The notes below the pieces were generated by a model. The model made no database searches. It saw only the letters and a program-made list of their open reading frames with translations, and was not told the DNA's origin. From Lentimonas sp002292345 (GTDB lineage: Bacteria; Verrucomicrobiota; Verrucomicrobiia; Opitutales; Coraliomargaritaceae), in NCBI GenBank assembly GCA_964187655.1, contig CAXLMP010000108.1, forward strand, positions 1 to 64,000: a stretch of 64,000 nt of DNA. The letters run 5' to 3'. Shown one piece after another: positions 54,149-62,802 of this stretch. How positions within the stretch are numbered: the stretch's first letter is position 1; each line of letters opens with the position of its first letter. Both the position numbers and the translations under genes were made by a program.

Positions 54149-55585
54149 ATGAAAACCAACACACTAGACCAGCAACACTTCGAAGTCGTCATCATCGGCG
54201 CAGGCATGGCTGGTATGGCCGCGGGCATTCGCCTCGCGCTCGCAGGAAAGAACGTCGTCATCCTAGAGAAGCACAATGCCAGCGGCGGGCTCAACTCATT
54301 CTACAGCATCGAAGGGCGCAAATACGATGTCGGCCTGCACGCGATGACCAACTTTGTACCCAAAGGCACCAAAGGCACCCCTCTCACCAAGCTGCTTCGC
54401 CAACTGCGCATCCCTTACGATGCCCTCGACCTCTGCCAGCAAAATGGCTCACGTATCGTCTTCCCTAGCTGCGATCTACAATTCAGCAACGATTTCGCCC
54501 TATTTGAAGCTGAAGTCGCCCGCGCCTTCCCCAAGCAGATCGATGGCTTTCGCGCCCTCGCCGAAGAGGTGCGCACCCTCGACGCCTTTAACCTCGGCGC
54601 CATCCCCGCCTCCGCGCGCGCAGCAGTGCAGCGCCATATTTCCGATCCCTTGCTCGAAGATATGATCTTCTGCCCCGTCATGTATTACGGTAGCGCTGAA
54701 GAGCACGATATGGACTACGGACAGTTCTGCATCATGTTTCGCTCGCTTTTTTTCGAGGGCTTTGCCCGTCCGTTCGACGGCGTGCGCGTAATCATCAAGC
54801 TCTTGCAGGACAAATACCGTTCACTCGGCGGCATTCGTAAAATGAAGTGCGGCATCAAGCAGATCCATACCAGCGGCAACAAAGCTAACGCGGTTGAGCT
54901 CGACAACGGTGCCGTACTGACCACCGACAAGATCATCTCTACCGCCGGCGTGGTCGAAACCACTCGTATGTGCGATGACCAACCGAGCGACGCAGGCAGC
55001 GACAATATCGGCCAGCTTAGCTTTACTGAAACGATCACCGCACTCGGCCAGCAACCCACCGACTTTGGCTGGGACGATACCATCATCTTCTTCAACACCC
55101 GCGAACGCTTCCATTACGCAGCTGTCAAAGACGAATTAGTCGATCCAACCAGCGGCGTCATTTGCTTCCCCAACAACTATCAATACGGCAACGGCCGCAA
55201 ACTCGACGAAGGCTTCCTGCGCATCACCGCAATGGCCAACCACGACAAATGGTGCGCGCTCAGTGACACCGACTACCTTGCTCAAAAAACGCACTGGTAT
55301 CAAGCACTACAAAACGTCGCCCTCGGCATCTTACCCGCACCAAAGAATGGCCTCAGCCTCGACACCGCCCGCATCGCCAGCGACATGTTCACCCCGCGCA
55401 CCGTGCGCAAGTTTACCGGACATCTCAACGGCGCAATTTACGGCGCACCGCACAAGATAAAGAACGGTCGTACGCATTTAGACAACGTCTACCTCGCCGG
55501 CACCGACCAAGGCTTCCTCGGCATCATCGGCGCCATGCTCAGCGGCATCTCTATGGCAAACTTGCACGTGCTACAAGGCGATTGA
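54149..55585 (+). CDS. CrtI/phytoene-desaturase-like FAD oxidoreductase
   Basis: The 478-residue protein opens with a dinucleotide-binding motif I-I-G-A-G-M-A-G-M-A-A-G (15-26) and the E-K-H-N-A-S-G-G-L-N-S segment typical of the carotenoid desaturase/isomerase and retinol saturase group. It ends with the second FAD contact Y-L-A-G-T-D-Q-G-F-L-G-I-I-G-A-M-L-S-G. Such enzymes desaturate, saturate or isomerise polyene or isoprenoid chains. Next to a ketosynthase and ACP, an acyl chain attached to ACP is a more likely substrate than phytoene; no crtB is seen here. It converges on the HIT gene, which ends 2 bp away. Confidence 0.82.
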   Translation: MKTNTLDQQHFEVVIIGAGMAGMAAGIRLALAGKNVVILEKHNASGGLNSFYSIEGRKYDVGLHAMTNFVPKGTKGTPLTKLLRQLRIPYDALDLCQQNGSRIVFPSCDLQFSNDFALFEAEVARAFPKQIDGFRALAEEVRTLDAFNLGAIPASARAAVQRHISDPLLEDMIFCPVMYYGSAEEHDMDYGQFCIMFRSLFFEGFARPFDGVRVIIKLLQDKYRSLGGIRKMKCGIKQIHTSGNKANAVELDNGAVLTTDKIISTAGVVETTRMCDDQPSDAGSDNIGQLSFTETITALGQQPTDFGWDDTIIFFNTRERFHYAAVKDELVDPTSGVICFPNNYQYGNGRKLDEGFLRITAMANHDKWCALSDTDYLAQKTHWYQALQNVALGILPAPKNGLSLDTARIASDMFTPRTVRKFTGHLNGAIYGAPHKIKNGRTHLDNVYLAGTDQGFLGIIGAMLSGISMANLHVLQGD

Positions 55586-55586
55586 A

Positions 55587-55925
55587 TCAGCCCGGAGGCC
55601 ACGCCATCGCGCGATCACCAAGCACATGCACGTGCAGGTGCGGCACAGCTTCACCGCCGTCTTTGCCGTTGTTGATCACGATGCGAAAGCCCCTCTTCAA
55701 GTTAAGCGACTTCGCAACCGAAGCTGCGGTGAGTAAAAGATGCCCGAGAAGTGCCGCATCCTCAGGCTGCGCCTCGGCTACACGAGGAATCGCCTGCTTC
55801 GGGATTACGAGGAAATGAGTCGGCGCCTGCGGGTCGATGTCGTGAATAACGATGCATTGACCGTCTTCGTATTCGATCTTGGCAGGAATCTCGCGGGCGA
55901 TAATTTTTTCGAATAGTGTGCTCAT
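55587..55925 (-). CDS. HIT-family nucleotide hydrolase
   Basis: HIT (HINT-like) proteins hydrolyse adenosine phosphoramidates and related nucleotides. The ATG at 55925 gives 112 residues, the normal size; the frame runs on to 56027 without homologous sequence. The domain has K-I-I-A-R-E-I-P-A-K-I-E-Y-E-D, H-D-I-D-P-Q-A-P-T-H-F-L-V-I-P-K and the catalytic triad H-L-H-V-H-V-L-G near 100. It is very like the HINT/PKCI subfamily. Confidence 0.93.
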   Translation of the reverse strand: MSTLFEKIIAREIPAKIEYEDGQCIVIHDIDPQAPTHFLVIPKQAIPRVAEAQPEDAALLGHLLLTAASVAKSLNLKRGFRIVINNGKDGGEAVPHLHVHVLGDRAMAWPPG

Positions 55926-56369
55926 GGAGAAAACAGTAAGTAGAGTTTCGATGCAAAACGAGTCCGAAGGGTATACCCCTTCATTTTGGTTTTGTGATAC
56001 AGACATTCCTGTCTGTTCTTTATACACATCTCTAGCCTCTAACTTAGGATACGTAAAATTAACCGCCCGCTCCGCTTGAGAACGCCGAGGACGCGGGGAT
56101 CTTGAGATAAATGAGATTCAAGTTAGCCAATTGTTCAGATTCTCACGCGCAATACACTCTTTTTTGCTCAAACCACCCCCTCCGCGTCCTCCGCGAACTC
56201 TAGTGACGGTAGGGAACGGACGGTTTAACCAGCAGTTGAATGGTTCAGACGCAAGTAGAGCGACCGAAGAAGATGCCTATAAACTTCAGACATTCCTGTA
56301 TCTCGCTACGGCAGAGGCCGACCAAAGACAATAAGACAACAGGCAGTAATGCCTGTCTCACATTCAATC
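55926..56369. other. 444-bp gap filled with palindromes and inverted repeats
   Basis: No supported gene was seen. The gap holds ACAGACA-ttcc-TGTCTGT (55999-56016), a direct 13-bp copy of its core (cagacattcctgt, 56287-56299), and ACAGGCA-gtaa-TGCCTGT (56339-56356). The first and third share the layout of 7-bp arms with a 4-nt loop. An inverted pair of gaggacgcg-type sequences (56078-56098 and 56178-56200) lies between them. It appears to be a spot where short repeats accumulate. Confidence 0.55.
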
Positions 56370-56846
56370 CTACAAGACGACGACTTGTAACTGCGAGCCG
56401 CGCATCGCCCAGGCGCAGGCGAGTTCATCGATCCAGCCGCGGACGCGGTCGTATTGTTGTTGCCGTTTCTTGGTCCAGTACGCGCCATCGGGGCACACGG
56501 CTTCGCGCAGACCCGTGACAAGTAGCAACGCGGCGCGGCGACCAGCCAGCTTTTTCATTTCCCCAACAATCGCCAGACGAATCCATAGCGGGCTAAAATT
56601 CTCGACCGATGGCACGTGCCAATGGGCAAAGGCCAACTCGCTCTCCTCCGACGCGCCAAAGTGTAAGCGCGCGAGGCGATTGGCACAGTCGCTCAGCGAA
56701 ACTTCAATCAACTCACTATCTTGCTCTTGACTGAAAAAGTCGAGCGCGCGGCGGGCGTGTTCAGCACGATCTGGCGCAGAGGCTCCGGTACGAGCGAGCA
56801 CCTCGTTCAACGTCCGCAGTTGTTCGACTGGGTCACTTTTTGCCAT
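56370..56846 (-). CDS. Conserved hypothetical protein coupled to nrdR
   Basis: The 158-residue, mostly helical soluble protein has no recognised domain. It starts M-A-K-S-D-P-V-E-Q-L, has W-H-V-P-S-V-E-N-F-S-P-L-W-I-R in the middle and ends with a strand-like S-Q-L-Q-V-V-V-L. Its start overlaps the nrdR 3' end by 14 bp, so translation is probably coupled. No function is assigned. It could be a Verrucomicrobia-specific partner of NrdR or simply a hitchhiker. Confidence 0.65.
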   Translation of the reverse strand: MAKSDPVEQLRTLNEVLARTGASAPDRAEHARRALDFFSQEQDSELIEVSLSDCANRLARLHFGASEESELAFAHWHVPSVENFSPLWIRLAIVGEMKKLAGRRAALLLVTGLREAVCPDGAYWTKKRQQQYDRVRGWIDELACAWAMRGSQLQVVVL

Positions 56847-57303
56847 GCTCGGTCGATTTCTTCAGATCGAGTATTTCTTGGGCCAATTCGGTGAGATCGC
56901 GAAAGTCCTTATACACGGAGGCGTAGCGCACATAGGCAATCTGATCGAGGTGCTTCAGTCGCTGCATGACACACTCCCCGATCGCTTGGGATGGAATCTC
57001 GTGGTCGTATTCTTTTTCGAGTGAGGCCAGCACGTCAGCGATGAGCATCTCGATTTGCATCACATCAATCGGCCGCTTTTGGACGGCTTTCTTTAACCCT
57101 CCAAGTAATTTAGCACGGTCGAAATCTTCGCGGCGACCATCGCGCTTAACCACTTGCTGGTCGGCGCGCAACACTTCCTCAATCGTAGTAAAGCGATAGC
57201 CACAATCTAGGCACTCGCGGCGGCGACGAATCGAGGTTTCGTTTTTACCAGTTCGGGTATCAAGCACTTTCGTCTCAATGGAGGCACATTTTGGGCAACG
57301 CAT
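56833..57303 (-). CDS. nrdR: Transcriptional repressor NrdR
   Basis: NrdR represses ribonucleotide reductase genes in response to ATP/dATP. The 156-residue protein has the N-terminal zinc ribbon (C3, C6 in C-P-K-C and C31, C34 in C-L-D-C-G) with R-R-R-R before the second pair. An ATP-cone domain (V-V-K-R-D-G-R-R-E-D-F-D-R-A-K-L, about 51-66) extends to about residue 140. Length is normal. No nrd operon or NrdR box was located in this window. Confidence 0.95.
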   Translation of the reverse strand: MRCPKCASIETKVLDTRTGKNETSIRRRRECLDCGYRFTTIEEVLRADQQVVKRDGRREDFDRAKLLGGLKKAVQKRPIDVMQIEMLIADVLASLEKEYDHEIPSQAIGECVMQRLKHLDQIAYVRYASVYKDFRDLTELAQEILDLKKSTEHGKK

Positions 57304-57313
57304 ATTTTAAGCA

Positions 57314-57341
57314 GTCAGATGTCGGAGTTCAGAAGACAGAA
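57314..57341. repeat. Heptad repeat array upstream of nrdR
   Basis: Four consecutive 7-bp units, gtcagat, gtcggag, ttcagaa and gacagaa, lie in the 62-bp spacer between pabA/trpG and nrdR. The exact 7-bp spacing links it to the array at 57933-57967. Confidence 0.45.
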
Positions 57342-57365
57342 ACTAGTAAATAACAGTGCACGCAC

Positions 57366-57929
57366 TTACAATTTTAAGAAATTTTCGAGCACCTTCATGC
57401 CCTCTTGCGTCGCAAGCGACTCGGGGTGAAACTGCACTCCCCAAACTGGGAGGTCTTTGTGAGCTAGGCCCATGATTTCGCCTTCGTCCGTTTCGGCGGT
57501 CACTTCAAGGCAATCGGGCAGTGTCGCCCGCTCGATGAGTAGCGAATGGTAGCGGGTGGCTTCCATCGGATTGGGCAAGCCTGCAAAAATATCCGTATTA
57601 TGGTGCTTCACTGGCGAAGTTTTACCATGCATGAGGCGTTCTGCACGCACCACTTTGCCACCGAAATGCTGGCCAATACTTTGATGCCCGAGGCAAACCC
57701 CGAGCAGTGGTTTCTTGCCAGCGAAGGCCGCGATTATCGCCAAGCTCACCCCAGCCTCATTCGGCGAACAAGGTCCAGGCGAAATCATCACCCTATCTGG
57801 GTTCAGCTCTAGCGCCTGCTCCACAGTGATCGCATTGTTGCGGTAAACCTGTTGCTCGACCCCAAGTTCGCCAAAATATTGAACCAGATTGTAAGTGAAA
57901 GAGTCGAAATTATCGATGACTAATAGCAT
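57366..57929 (-). CDS. trpG: Anthranilate/aminodeoxychorismate synthase glutamine amidotransferase
   Basis: This subunit frees ammonia from glutamine for anthranilate (TrpG) or aminodeoxychorismate (PabA) synthesis; one protein often serves both. The 187-residue class I amidotransferase has F-D-S-F-T-Y-N-L, the nucleophile C79 in G-V-C-L-G-H-Q-S-I-G and the His-Glu pair in Q-F-H-P-E-S (about 168-173). No component I gene (trpE/pabB) is beside it. It is downstream of trpB on the same strand, which favours a tryptophan role, but dual use is likely. Confidence 0.9.
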   Translation of the reverse strand: MLLVIDNFDSFTYNLVQYFGELGVEQQVYRNNAITVEQALELNPDRVMISPGPCSPNEAGVSLAIIAAFAGKKPLLGVCLGHQSIGQHFGGKVVRAERLMHGKTSPVKHHNTDIFAGLPNPMEATRYHSLLIERATLPDCLEVTAETDEGEIMGLAHKDLPVWGVQFHPESLATQEGMKVLENFLKL

Positions 57930-57932
57930 ACT

Positions 57933-57967
57933 CAGTGAGGAGTGAACGGTGAAAGTGAATAGTGATT
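57933..57967. repeat. Heptad repeat array between trpB and trpG
   Basis: Five consecutive 7-bp units, cagtgag, gagtgaa, cggtgaa, agtgaat and agtgatt, fill almost the whole spacer. The last unit overlaps the trpB stop codon by two bases. The consensus is roughly AGTGAAN. Similar arrays in cyanobacteria are called short tandemly repeated repetitive sequences. Confidence 0.65.
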
Positions 57968-59189
57968 ACTGGTCTCCTAGAACACGAGCGACTTCCTGCA
58001 CATCTTTATCACCGCGACCACTGAGGTTGCCGATGATGATCTGATCAGACGACATCTCGCTAGCGCGTTTCATGGTATAAGCGATGCCGTGTGAGGATTC
58101 AAGTGCGGGCACAATGCCTTCGATCGAGCAAAGCGCCTTGAACGCGTCGAGCGCCTCGGCATCTGTCGCATAACCGAAGTCGATGCGGCCTTTCTCCTTG
58201 TAGTAAGCGTGCTCAGGGCCCACGGCCGCGTAGTCGAGTCCTGCAGATACAGAGTGCGTCAGATCGATTTGACCATCCTCGTCCTGTAAAATCCAAGTCT
58301 TGGCTCCTTGCAGCACGCCCAACTGACCACCTTCAAATCGAGCCGCATGGTGCCCGCGAGTGATTGACTCGCCACCAGCTTCAACACCAGTGAGTTTGAC
58401 ATTCAAATCTTGCAGAAAAGCAAAAAAGATACCGATCGCATTTGAACCACCACCGACACAGGCGGCGATTTCGTCCGGTAAGCGACCTTCTTTCTCCATA
58501 ATCTGGCGGCGACACTCTTCACCGATCACACGATGAAAGTCGCGTACCATCATTGGGAAGGGATGCGAACCAAGTGCAGAACCGATAATGTAATGCGTGG
58601 TGCGGATATTGGTGACCCAATCGCGCATCGCTTCGTTGACTGCTTCCTTGAGCGTGCGCTGCCCCGCGGTGACACTCCGCACCTCAGCACCACAGAGGCG
58701 CATACGGTAAACGTTCAACGCTTGACGACGCATATCCTCCTCGCCCATGTAAATCACGCATTCGAATCCCATCTTGGCACACATCGCAGCAGTGGCGATA
58801 CCATGCTGACCCGCGCCTGTTTCCGCGATGATGCGCTTCTTGCCCATTCGCTTAGCGAGCAGCGCTTGGCCGATAGCATTGTTGATCTTATGCGCCCCGG
58901 TGTGGAGCAAATCTTCGCGCTTTAAGTAGATTTTAGCCCCACCGCAGTGCGCTGTCAGCCGTTCGGCGAAATACAAATTGGTCGGCCGGCCGGCGAACTC
59001 TCGGAGTTGAAAATCGAGTTCTTTTTGAAACTCGGGATCTTTACGTGCGGTCTCGTAGGCTTTGGTCAACTCAAACAGCGGCGTCATCAAAGTCTCGGGC
59101 ACATACATGCCGCCATAGGTGCCGAAGTGGCCACGCACGTCAGGCAGGCTGACGGGATCGACTTCGAGGGATGGTCTTACGGTCTCCAT
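57966..59189 (-). CDS. trpB: Tryptophan synthase beta chain
   Basis: TrpB joins indole and serine using PLP. The ATG at 59189 gives 407 residues (a TTG at 59225 would add 12 and overlap kdsB by 4 bp). The motifs are G-T-Y-G-G-M-Y-V-P-E-T, the PLP lysine K101 in H-T-G-A-H-K-I-N-N, E-T-G-A-G-Q-H-G and G-G-G-S-N-A-I-G. Residues for the TrpA interface appear intact, but trpA is not in the window. kdsB is directly upstream and trpG downstream. Confidence 0.96.
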   Translation of the reverse strand: METVRPSLEVDPVSLPDVRGHFGTYGGMYVPETLMTPLFELTKAYETARKDPEFQKELDFQLREFAGRPTNLYFAERLTAHCGGAKIYLKREDLLHTGAHKINNAIGQALLAKRMGKKRIIAETGAGQHGIATAAMCAKMGFECVIYMGEEDMRRQALNVYRMRLCGAEVRSVTAGQRTLKEAVNEAMRDWVTNIRTTHYIIGSALGSHPFPMMVRDFHRVIGEECRRQIMEKEGRLPDEIAACVGGGSNAIGIFFAFLQDLNVKLTGVEAGGESITRGHHAARFEGGQLGVLQGAKTWILQDEDGQIDLTHSVSAGLDYAAVGPEHAYYKEKGRIDFGYATDAEALDAFKALCSIEGIVPALESSHGIAYTMKRASEMSSDQIIIGNLSGRGDKDVQEVARVLGDQ

Positions 59190-59221
59190 GGATAGAATAC
59201 GGCTGTGCGCAGGGCGCTTTG

Positions 59222-59971
59222 TCAAGCTGGCAGACGCGCTTCAAACTCAGCAACGTCTTCAGGGGCATCAATTCCGATGGTTGGTTGATCAGTTATGCCG
59301 ACATGAATCCGATAGCCGTGCTCCATCGCGCGCAGTTGCTCCAGTTTCTCTATGTTTTCGAGAACGCCAGGCTCAAGTGTCGAAAATGCACTCAAAAAAT
59401 CGGCATCGTAGGCGTAAAGTCCGAGATGGCGGTAACACGGATGCGCCGCCAGCCATGCCGCATCGACCGTACCACCTGCAGCCCGAGCAAACGGAACTGG
59501 CGAACGCGAGAAATATAGCGCCATGCCCGATCGATCGCGGACGACTTTGACTTGGTTGGGATTGGCAAAGTCTTCTGGGCGCTCAAATCGGATCGCCAAA
59601 GTCGACATCGCCGCACCAGTTGCGAGCCCCGCCACCAAGGCACGAATCTGCTCGCCAGTAACGAGCGGTTCGTCGCCTTGCACATTGATCACTGCGGCCG
59701 CACCAATCGATGCATTGGCCTCGGCGAGACGATCTGTGCCACTGAGGTGATCGGCACGCGTGCGCACCACATCGAAGCCCGCACTACTAAGGCAGCTTTC
59801 AAGCGCATCGTCGTCCACCGCAAAATAGAGCGGAAACTCTGGCGCCACCGCACGTATGCGCTCGGCCGTCCAAACGATGATCGGCTTGCTCCGCACTTCA
59901 TGCAGCAGCTTGCGTGGAAAACGAGTGGAAGCCAGTCGAGCTGGCACGATAATGGAAGGGGTCTTTGACAT
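59222..59971 (-). CDS. kdsB: 3-Deoxy-manno-octulosonate cytidylyltransferase
   Basis: KdsB activates Kdo as CMP-Kdo for the LPS inner core. The ATG at 59971 (249 residues) opens with I-I-V-P-A-R-L-A-S-T-R-F-P-R-K-L-L, the CTP-binding signature, and continues R-A-D-H-L-S-G-T-D-R-L-A-E and N-V-Q-G-D-E-P-L. It proves a Kdo-type outer membrane. It lies 32 bp before trpB and 30 bp from the divergent rhodanese gene. Confidence 0.95.
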   Translation of the reverse strand: MSKTPSIIVPARLASTRFPRKLLHEVRSKPIIVWTAERIRAVAPEFPLYFAVDDDALESCLSSAGFDVVRTRADHLSGTDRLAEANASIGAAAVINVQGDEPLVTGEQIRALVAGLATGAAMSTLAIRFERPEDFANPNQVKVVRDRSGMALYFSRSPVPFARAAGGTVDAAWLAAHPCYRHLGLYAYDADFLSAFSTLEPGVLENIEKLEQLRAMEHGYRIHVGITDQPTIGIDAPEDVAEFEARLPA

Positions 59972-60001
59972 TTGCTCACCAATCATCATGAAAGTTCGCC
60001 A

Positions 60002-60322
60002 ATGAACAAGGAAATCAGTGCTCTTGAAGCCTCTATTTTACGTAATAACAACGAAGACGTGATCCTTCTCGACGTGCGAGACGGCTCGGAGCTGGAAATT
60101 TGTCGTATCGAAAATGCCCTGCACATTCCGATGAACGAGATTCCCGAGCGTTGCGAGGGCCTACCATTGGACCGGCCTTTGATAGTATTTTGCCACCACG
60201 GCATGCGCAGTATGAATGTGCTGCACTATCTCGAATCCCGTGGCTTCGAAAACGTTATCAACATGGGGGGCGGCATCCACGCATGGGCCACCGATGTGGA
60301 CAGCTCCACTCCGCTCTACTAA
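60002..60322 (+). CDS. Single-domain rhodanese-like sulfurtransferase
   Basis: The 106-residue protein starts at ATG 60002. It has the rhodanese fold with L-L-D-V-R-D-G-S-E-L-E (23-33), H-I-P-M-N-E-I-P, and the active-site loop C64-H-H-G-M-R-S with a persulfide-forming cysteine. Such proteins move sulfane sulfur; the substrate is unknown. It is divergent from kdsB and converges on the cyclase gene. No sulfur-metabolism neighbour is present. Confidence 0.85.
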   Translation: MNKEISALEASILRNNNEDVILLDVRDGSELEICRIENALHIPMNEIPERCEGLPLDRPLIVFCHHGMRSMNVLHYLESRGFENVINMGGGIHAWATDVDSSTPLY

Positions 60323-60385
60323 AGATGATGCACCAAGCTTCCGAGCCAGAAAACACCCTGCGCTAAATACAGTGAAAATAAGCTG

Positions 60386-62761
60386 CTATTTGGTCTGCAT
60401 CCGATAGGCGCCATCCCAGTCGTCAGGGCCGCCACTCTTGATGAATTCACGACAACGTTGCGCCAAGACAGCGGAGGGGGTCGTCGGCGCAAACGCGCTG
60501 GATGGCTCGTGCGGCTCGGCTGCGACAAACTGCTCCAACGCAACGGCCCACTCTCCTTTGAAGTAAAGTTGCAACCCATTCTCATAGAGCTCACGGCAGC
60601 GTAGCGCCGCCCCACGCTCTACCGTCCGATCCCATAGCTCAAAGATCTCCACTGGCTCGGTGCGCCCCTTCACCACGATACGATCCAATGTGCGGTAAAA
60701 CAAGTCAGGCAAGTGCGGCAACGCAGCTCGCAGCGTGGCCCCCGTCACTAAAGTATAGACACCATAACTCTTCGCACCGCTTTCGCAGCGTGCCGCTAAA
60801 TTCACTGAATCTCCCATCATCGTGTAGTTGAAGCGCACACGGCTGCCCATATTACCAATAACCGCGGCCCCGGTGTTGATCCCGATGCGGGTGCGCATCT
60901 GCTCGACGACTTCGGGCCATTGCCCCGACTGCACCCACTGGCTACGCAGCTCAGCGTGTCGTTCTTGCATACACAATGCTGCCGCGCAGGAACGAGCGGC
61001 ATGATCCTTAATTGGCAACGGCATACCAAACATCATCACGATCGCGTCGCCAATATATTTATCCAGTGTGCCGCCTTCCGCCTGCAAGGCATCGGTCATC
61101 GCACTGAGGTACTCATTCATCAAAGGCACCAGTTCATTGGGCGGCAACTGCTCTGAAAAGGCAGAGAATCCTTCCACGTCCGAAAATAACGCCGTCACTT
61201 CTGCCTCGGTGCCGCCCAGCTCAGGATCGCGCCCCGACTCGACCATTTCGTCGACCAGTTCCGGCGACACATACGCACCGAAAAGCGTCTTCATTCGTCG
61301 ACGTTGCCACTCTTCTGAGCCTAACTTAAGTAACGCCACCAGCAGCACAGCACTCAACGCCGCACCAAGCGGAGCGACCAGCGGGAGCACAAAATTTCCA
61401 TTTGAAAAGCAATAGAACACCGCGGCGATATAGAGCAACACCACCGCCATCGAACTGATGCGCGTAAATACACGCCCAACCCCACTCCAAAGCGTGAGTG
61501 CGCTCACCAACAATGTCAGCAGCACGATCGAAGCAACACTGCCTCCATCACTCGGCCTGACAATGTATGCCTCGTCTTGAATTGTACGGTAAAGATTAGC
61601 ATGCAGCCCAACTTTCGGCACTGGCTCGCGATTAAATGGCGTCGGTGCGATATCCTTCAACTGCGGATCGACTGGACCGACAAAAATCACTTTATCTTTA
61701 AAACGCGAGAACCACATCAATTCTGCTTGCACCCGCTCCGTATCCCCACCCTCTGAAGCTTGACCCAAGGCATTTGCGCGCTCGAGCACTTCGCGAATAC
61801 TGACATGCTCGCTCAAGTCACTTTGTTTCCAGCCTTCAAACCAATTCACTTCTAAAGATTGCCCCCATGCATCCAATGGAATTCGCCTAAAGACCTCATC
61901 TCCTCGGCGGATCAATAGCTCATGGCCATCATACACCACTGATTCATTGCCTAACCCATGTGCCGCGAGGAACATCTCCAGCCCCAATGAAAACAAGCGC
62001 TGATGGGTGTAATGCGGCAGCACGTATGGCGACCATCCGTCTTTATCCACCAACTTCAACAACTCCCCCTCCACAATCACTTCCGGCTCATTCAATGCAT
62101 CCACCAAGTGCCGCAGCTTGCCATCCATTAAATGCCGAGAAAACAGTTCTCCCTCGACCTCGACCAAGGCCACCACCCAATACGGCACCGAACCTTGACT
62201 GAGTACCTCATCGACATTAGCGAGACCTAATCGACCACTTTCTTCAGTTAATATCGGAAAGGACGGCGCTTCAGGAAATGGATTCTCGCGGGGATCGACA
62301 TACTGATCGCGCCTCAGTGGCAGGACCGCATCCGCCGAAGTCGTACCAGTATAAGCCGCCGCCAAGACGACCTGATCTGTAAAATATTCAATCGATTGCC
62401 CAAACGAAATATCTCCTTTGCGAGCTCGTCCATAATCCAACAATGAACCCCCGGAAAACATCGAAAAAATAATATCAAAGCCAATCACTTTCGCTTCGCC
62501 AGGTCCCAGCAATGCATCCACCAACACACTGAAATTTTGCCGGTCCCAGGGTCGTGCGCCAATATAAGATACAGTATCTGCATCTAAATCCACATATATG
62601 ATCTGCGCCGTGGAGGACAACTCGCCACGAACCTCGTAACGCCAGCGCATCGCTTCTTGTTCCAAGCCATCCAACACACCTTCTGACCAAAGAAATACCC
62701 ATACGCCAATCGATGCTCCAATCAGGCCACAATAAGAAATGAGTTGCTTCAGTCGATTCAC
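60386..62761 (-). CDS. CHASE2-domain class III adenylate/guanylate cyclase
   Basis: The 791-residue membrane sensor has a first helix (about 10-28) and an extracytoplasmic CHASE2 domain with Y-V-D-L-D-A-D-T-V and G-A-R-P-W-D-R (about 40-400). Three closely spaced helices lie near 410-490, and a catalytic domain spans about 520-720. Metal-binding aspartates are seen in A-L-F-S-D-V-E-G-F-S and Y-I-G-D-A-I-V, and a loop carries N-Y-T-M-M-G-D-S-V-N-L-A-A-R. The C-terminal about 60 residues contain a helical TPR-like unit (L-Y-F-K-G-E-W-A-V-A-L-E-Q-F). It should make cAMP (or cGMP) in response to an external cue. It is third in an operon with a TPR protein and a FecR-domain protein. Confidence 0.88.
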   Translation of the reverse strand: MNRLKQLISYCGLIGASIGVWVFLWSEGVLDGLEQEAMRWRYEVRGELSSTAQIIYVDLDADTVSYIGARPWDRQNFSVLVDALLGPGEAKVIGFDIIFSMFSGGSLLDYGRARKGDISFGQSIEYFTDQVVLAAAYTGTTSADAVLPLRRDQYVDPRENPFPEAPSFPILTEESGRLGLANVDEVLSQGSVPYWVVALVEVEGELFSRHLMDGKLRHLVDALNEPEVIVEGELLKLVDKDGWSPYVLPHYTHQRLFSLGLEMFLAAHGLGNESVVYDGHELLIRRGDEVFRRIPLDAWGQSLEVNWFEGWKQSDLSEHVSIREVLERANALGQASEGGDTERVQAELMWFSRFKDKVIFVGPVDPQLKDIAPTPFNREPVPKVGLHANLYRTIQDEAYIVRPSDGGSVASIVLLTLLVSALTLWSGVGRVFTRISSMAVVLLYIAAVFYCFSNGNFVLPLVAPLGAALSAVLLVALLKLGSEEWQRRRMKTLFGAYVSPELVDEMVESGRDPELGGTEAEVTALFSDVEGFSAFSEQLPPNELVPLMNEYLSAMTDALQAEGGTLDKYIGDAIVMMFGMPLPIKDHAARSCAAALCMQERHAELRSQWVQSGQWPEVVEQMRTRIGINTGAAVIGNMGSRVRFNYTMMGDSVNLAARCESGAKSYGVYTLVTGATLRAALPHLPDLFYRTLDRIVVKGRTEPVEIFELWDRTVERGAALRCRELYENGLQLYFKGEWAVALEQFVAAEPHEPSSAFAPTTPSAVLAQRCREFIKSGGPDDWDGAYRMQTK

Positions 62762-62802
62762 AGGAGATTAAACGTGTATTAATTGACTAAGAATGCCAAG
62801 CC

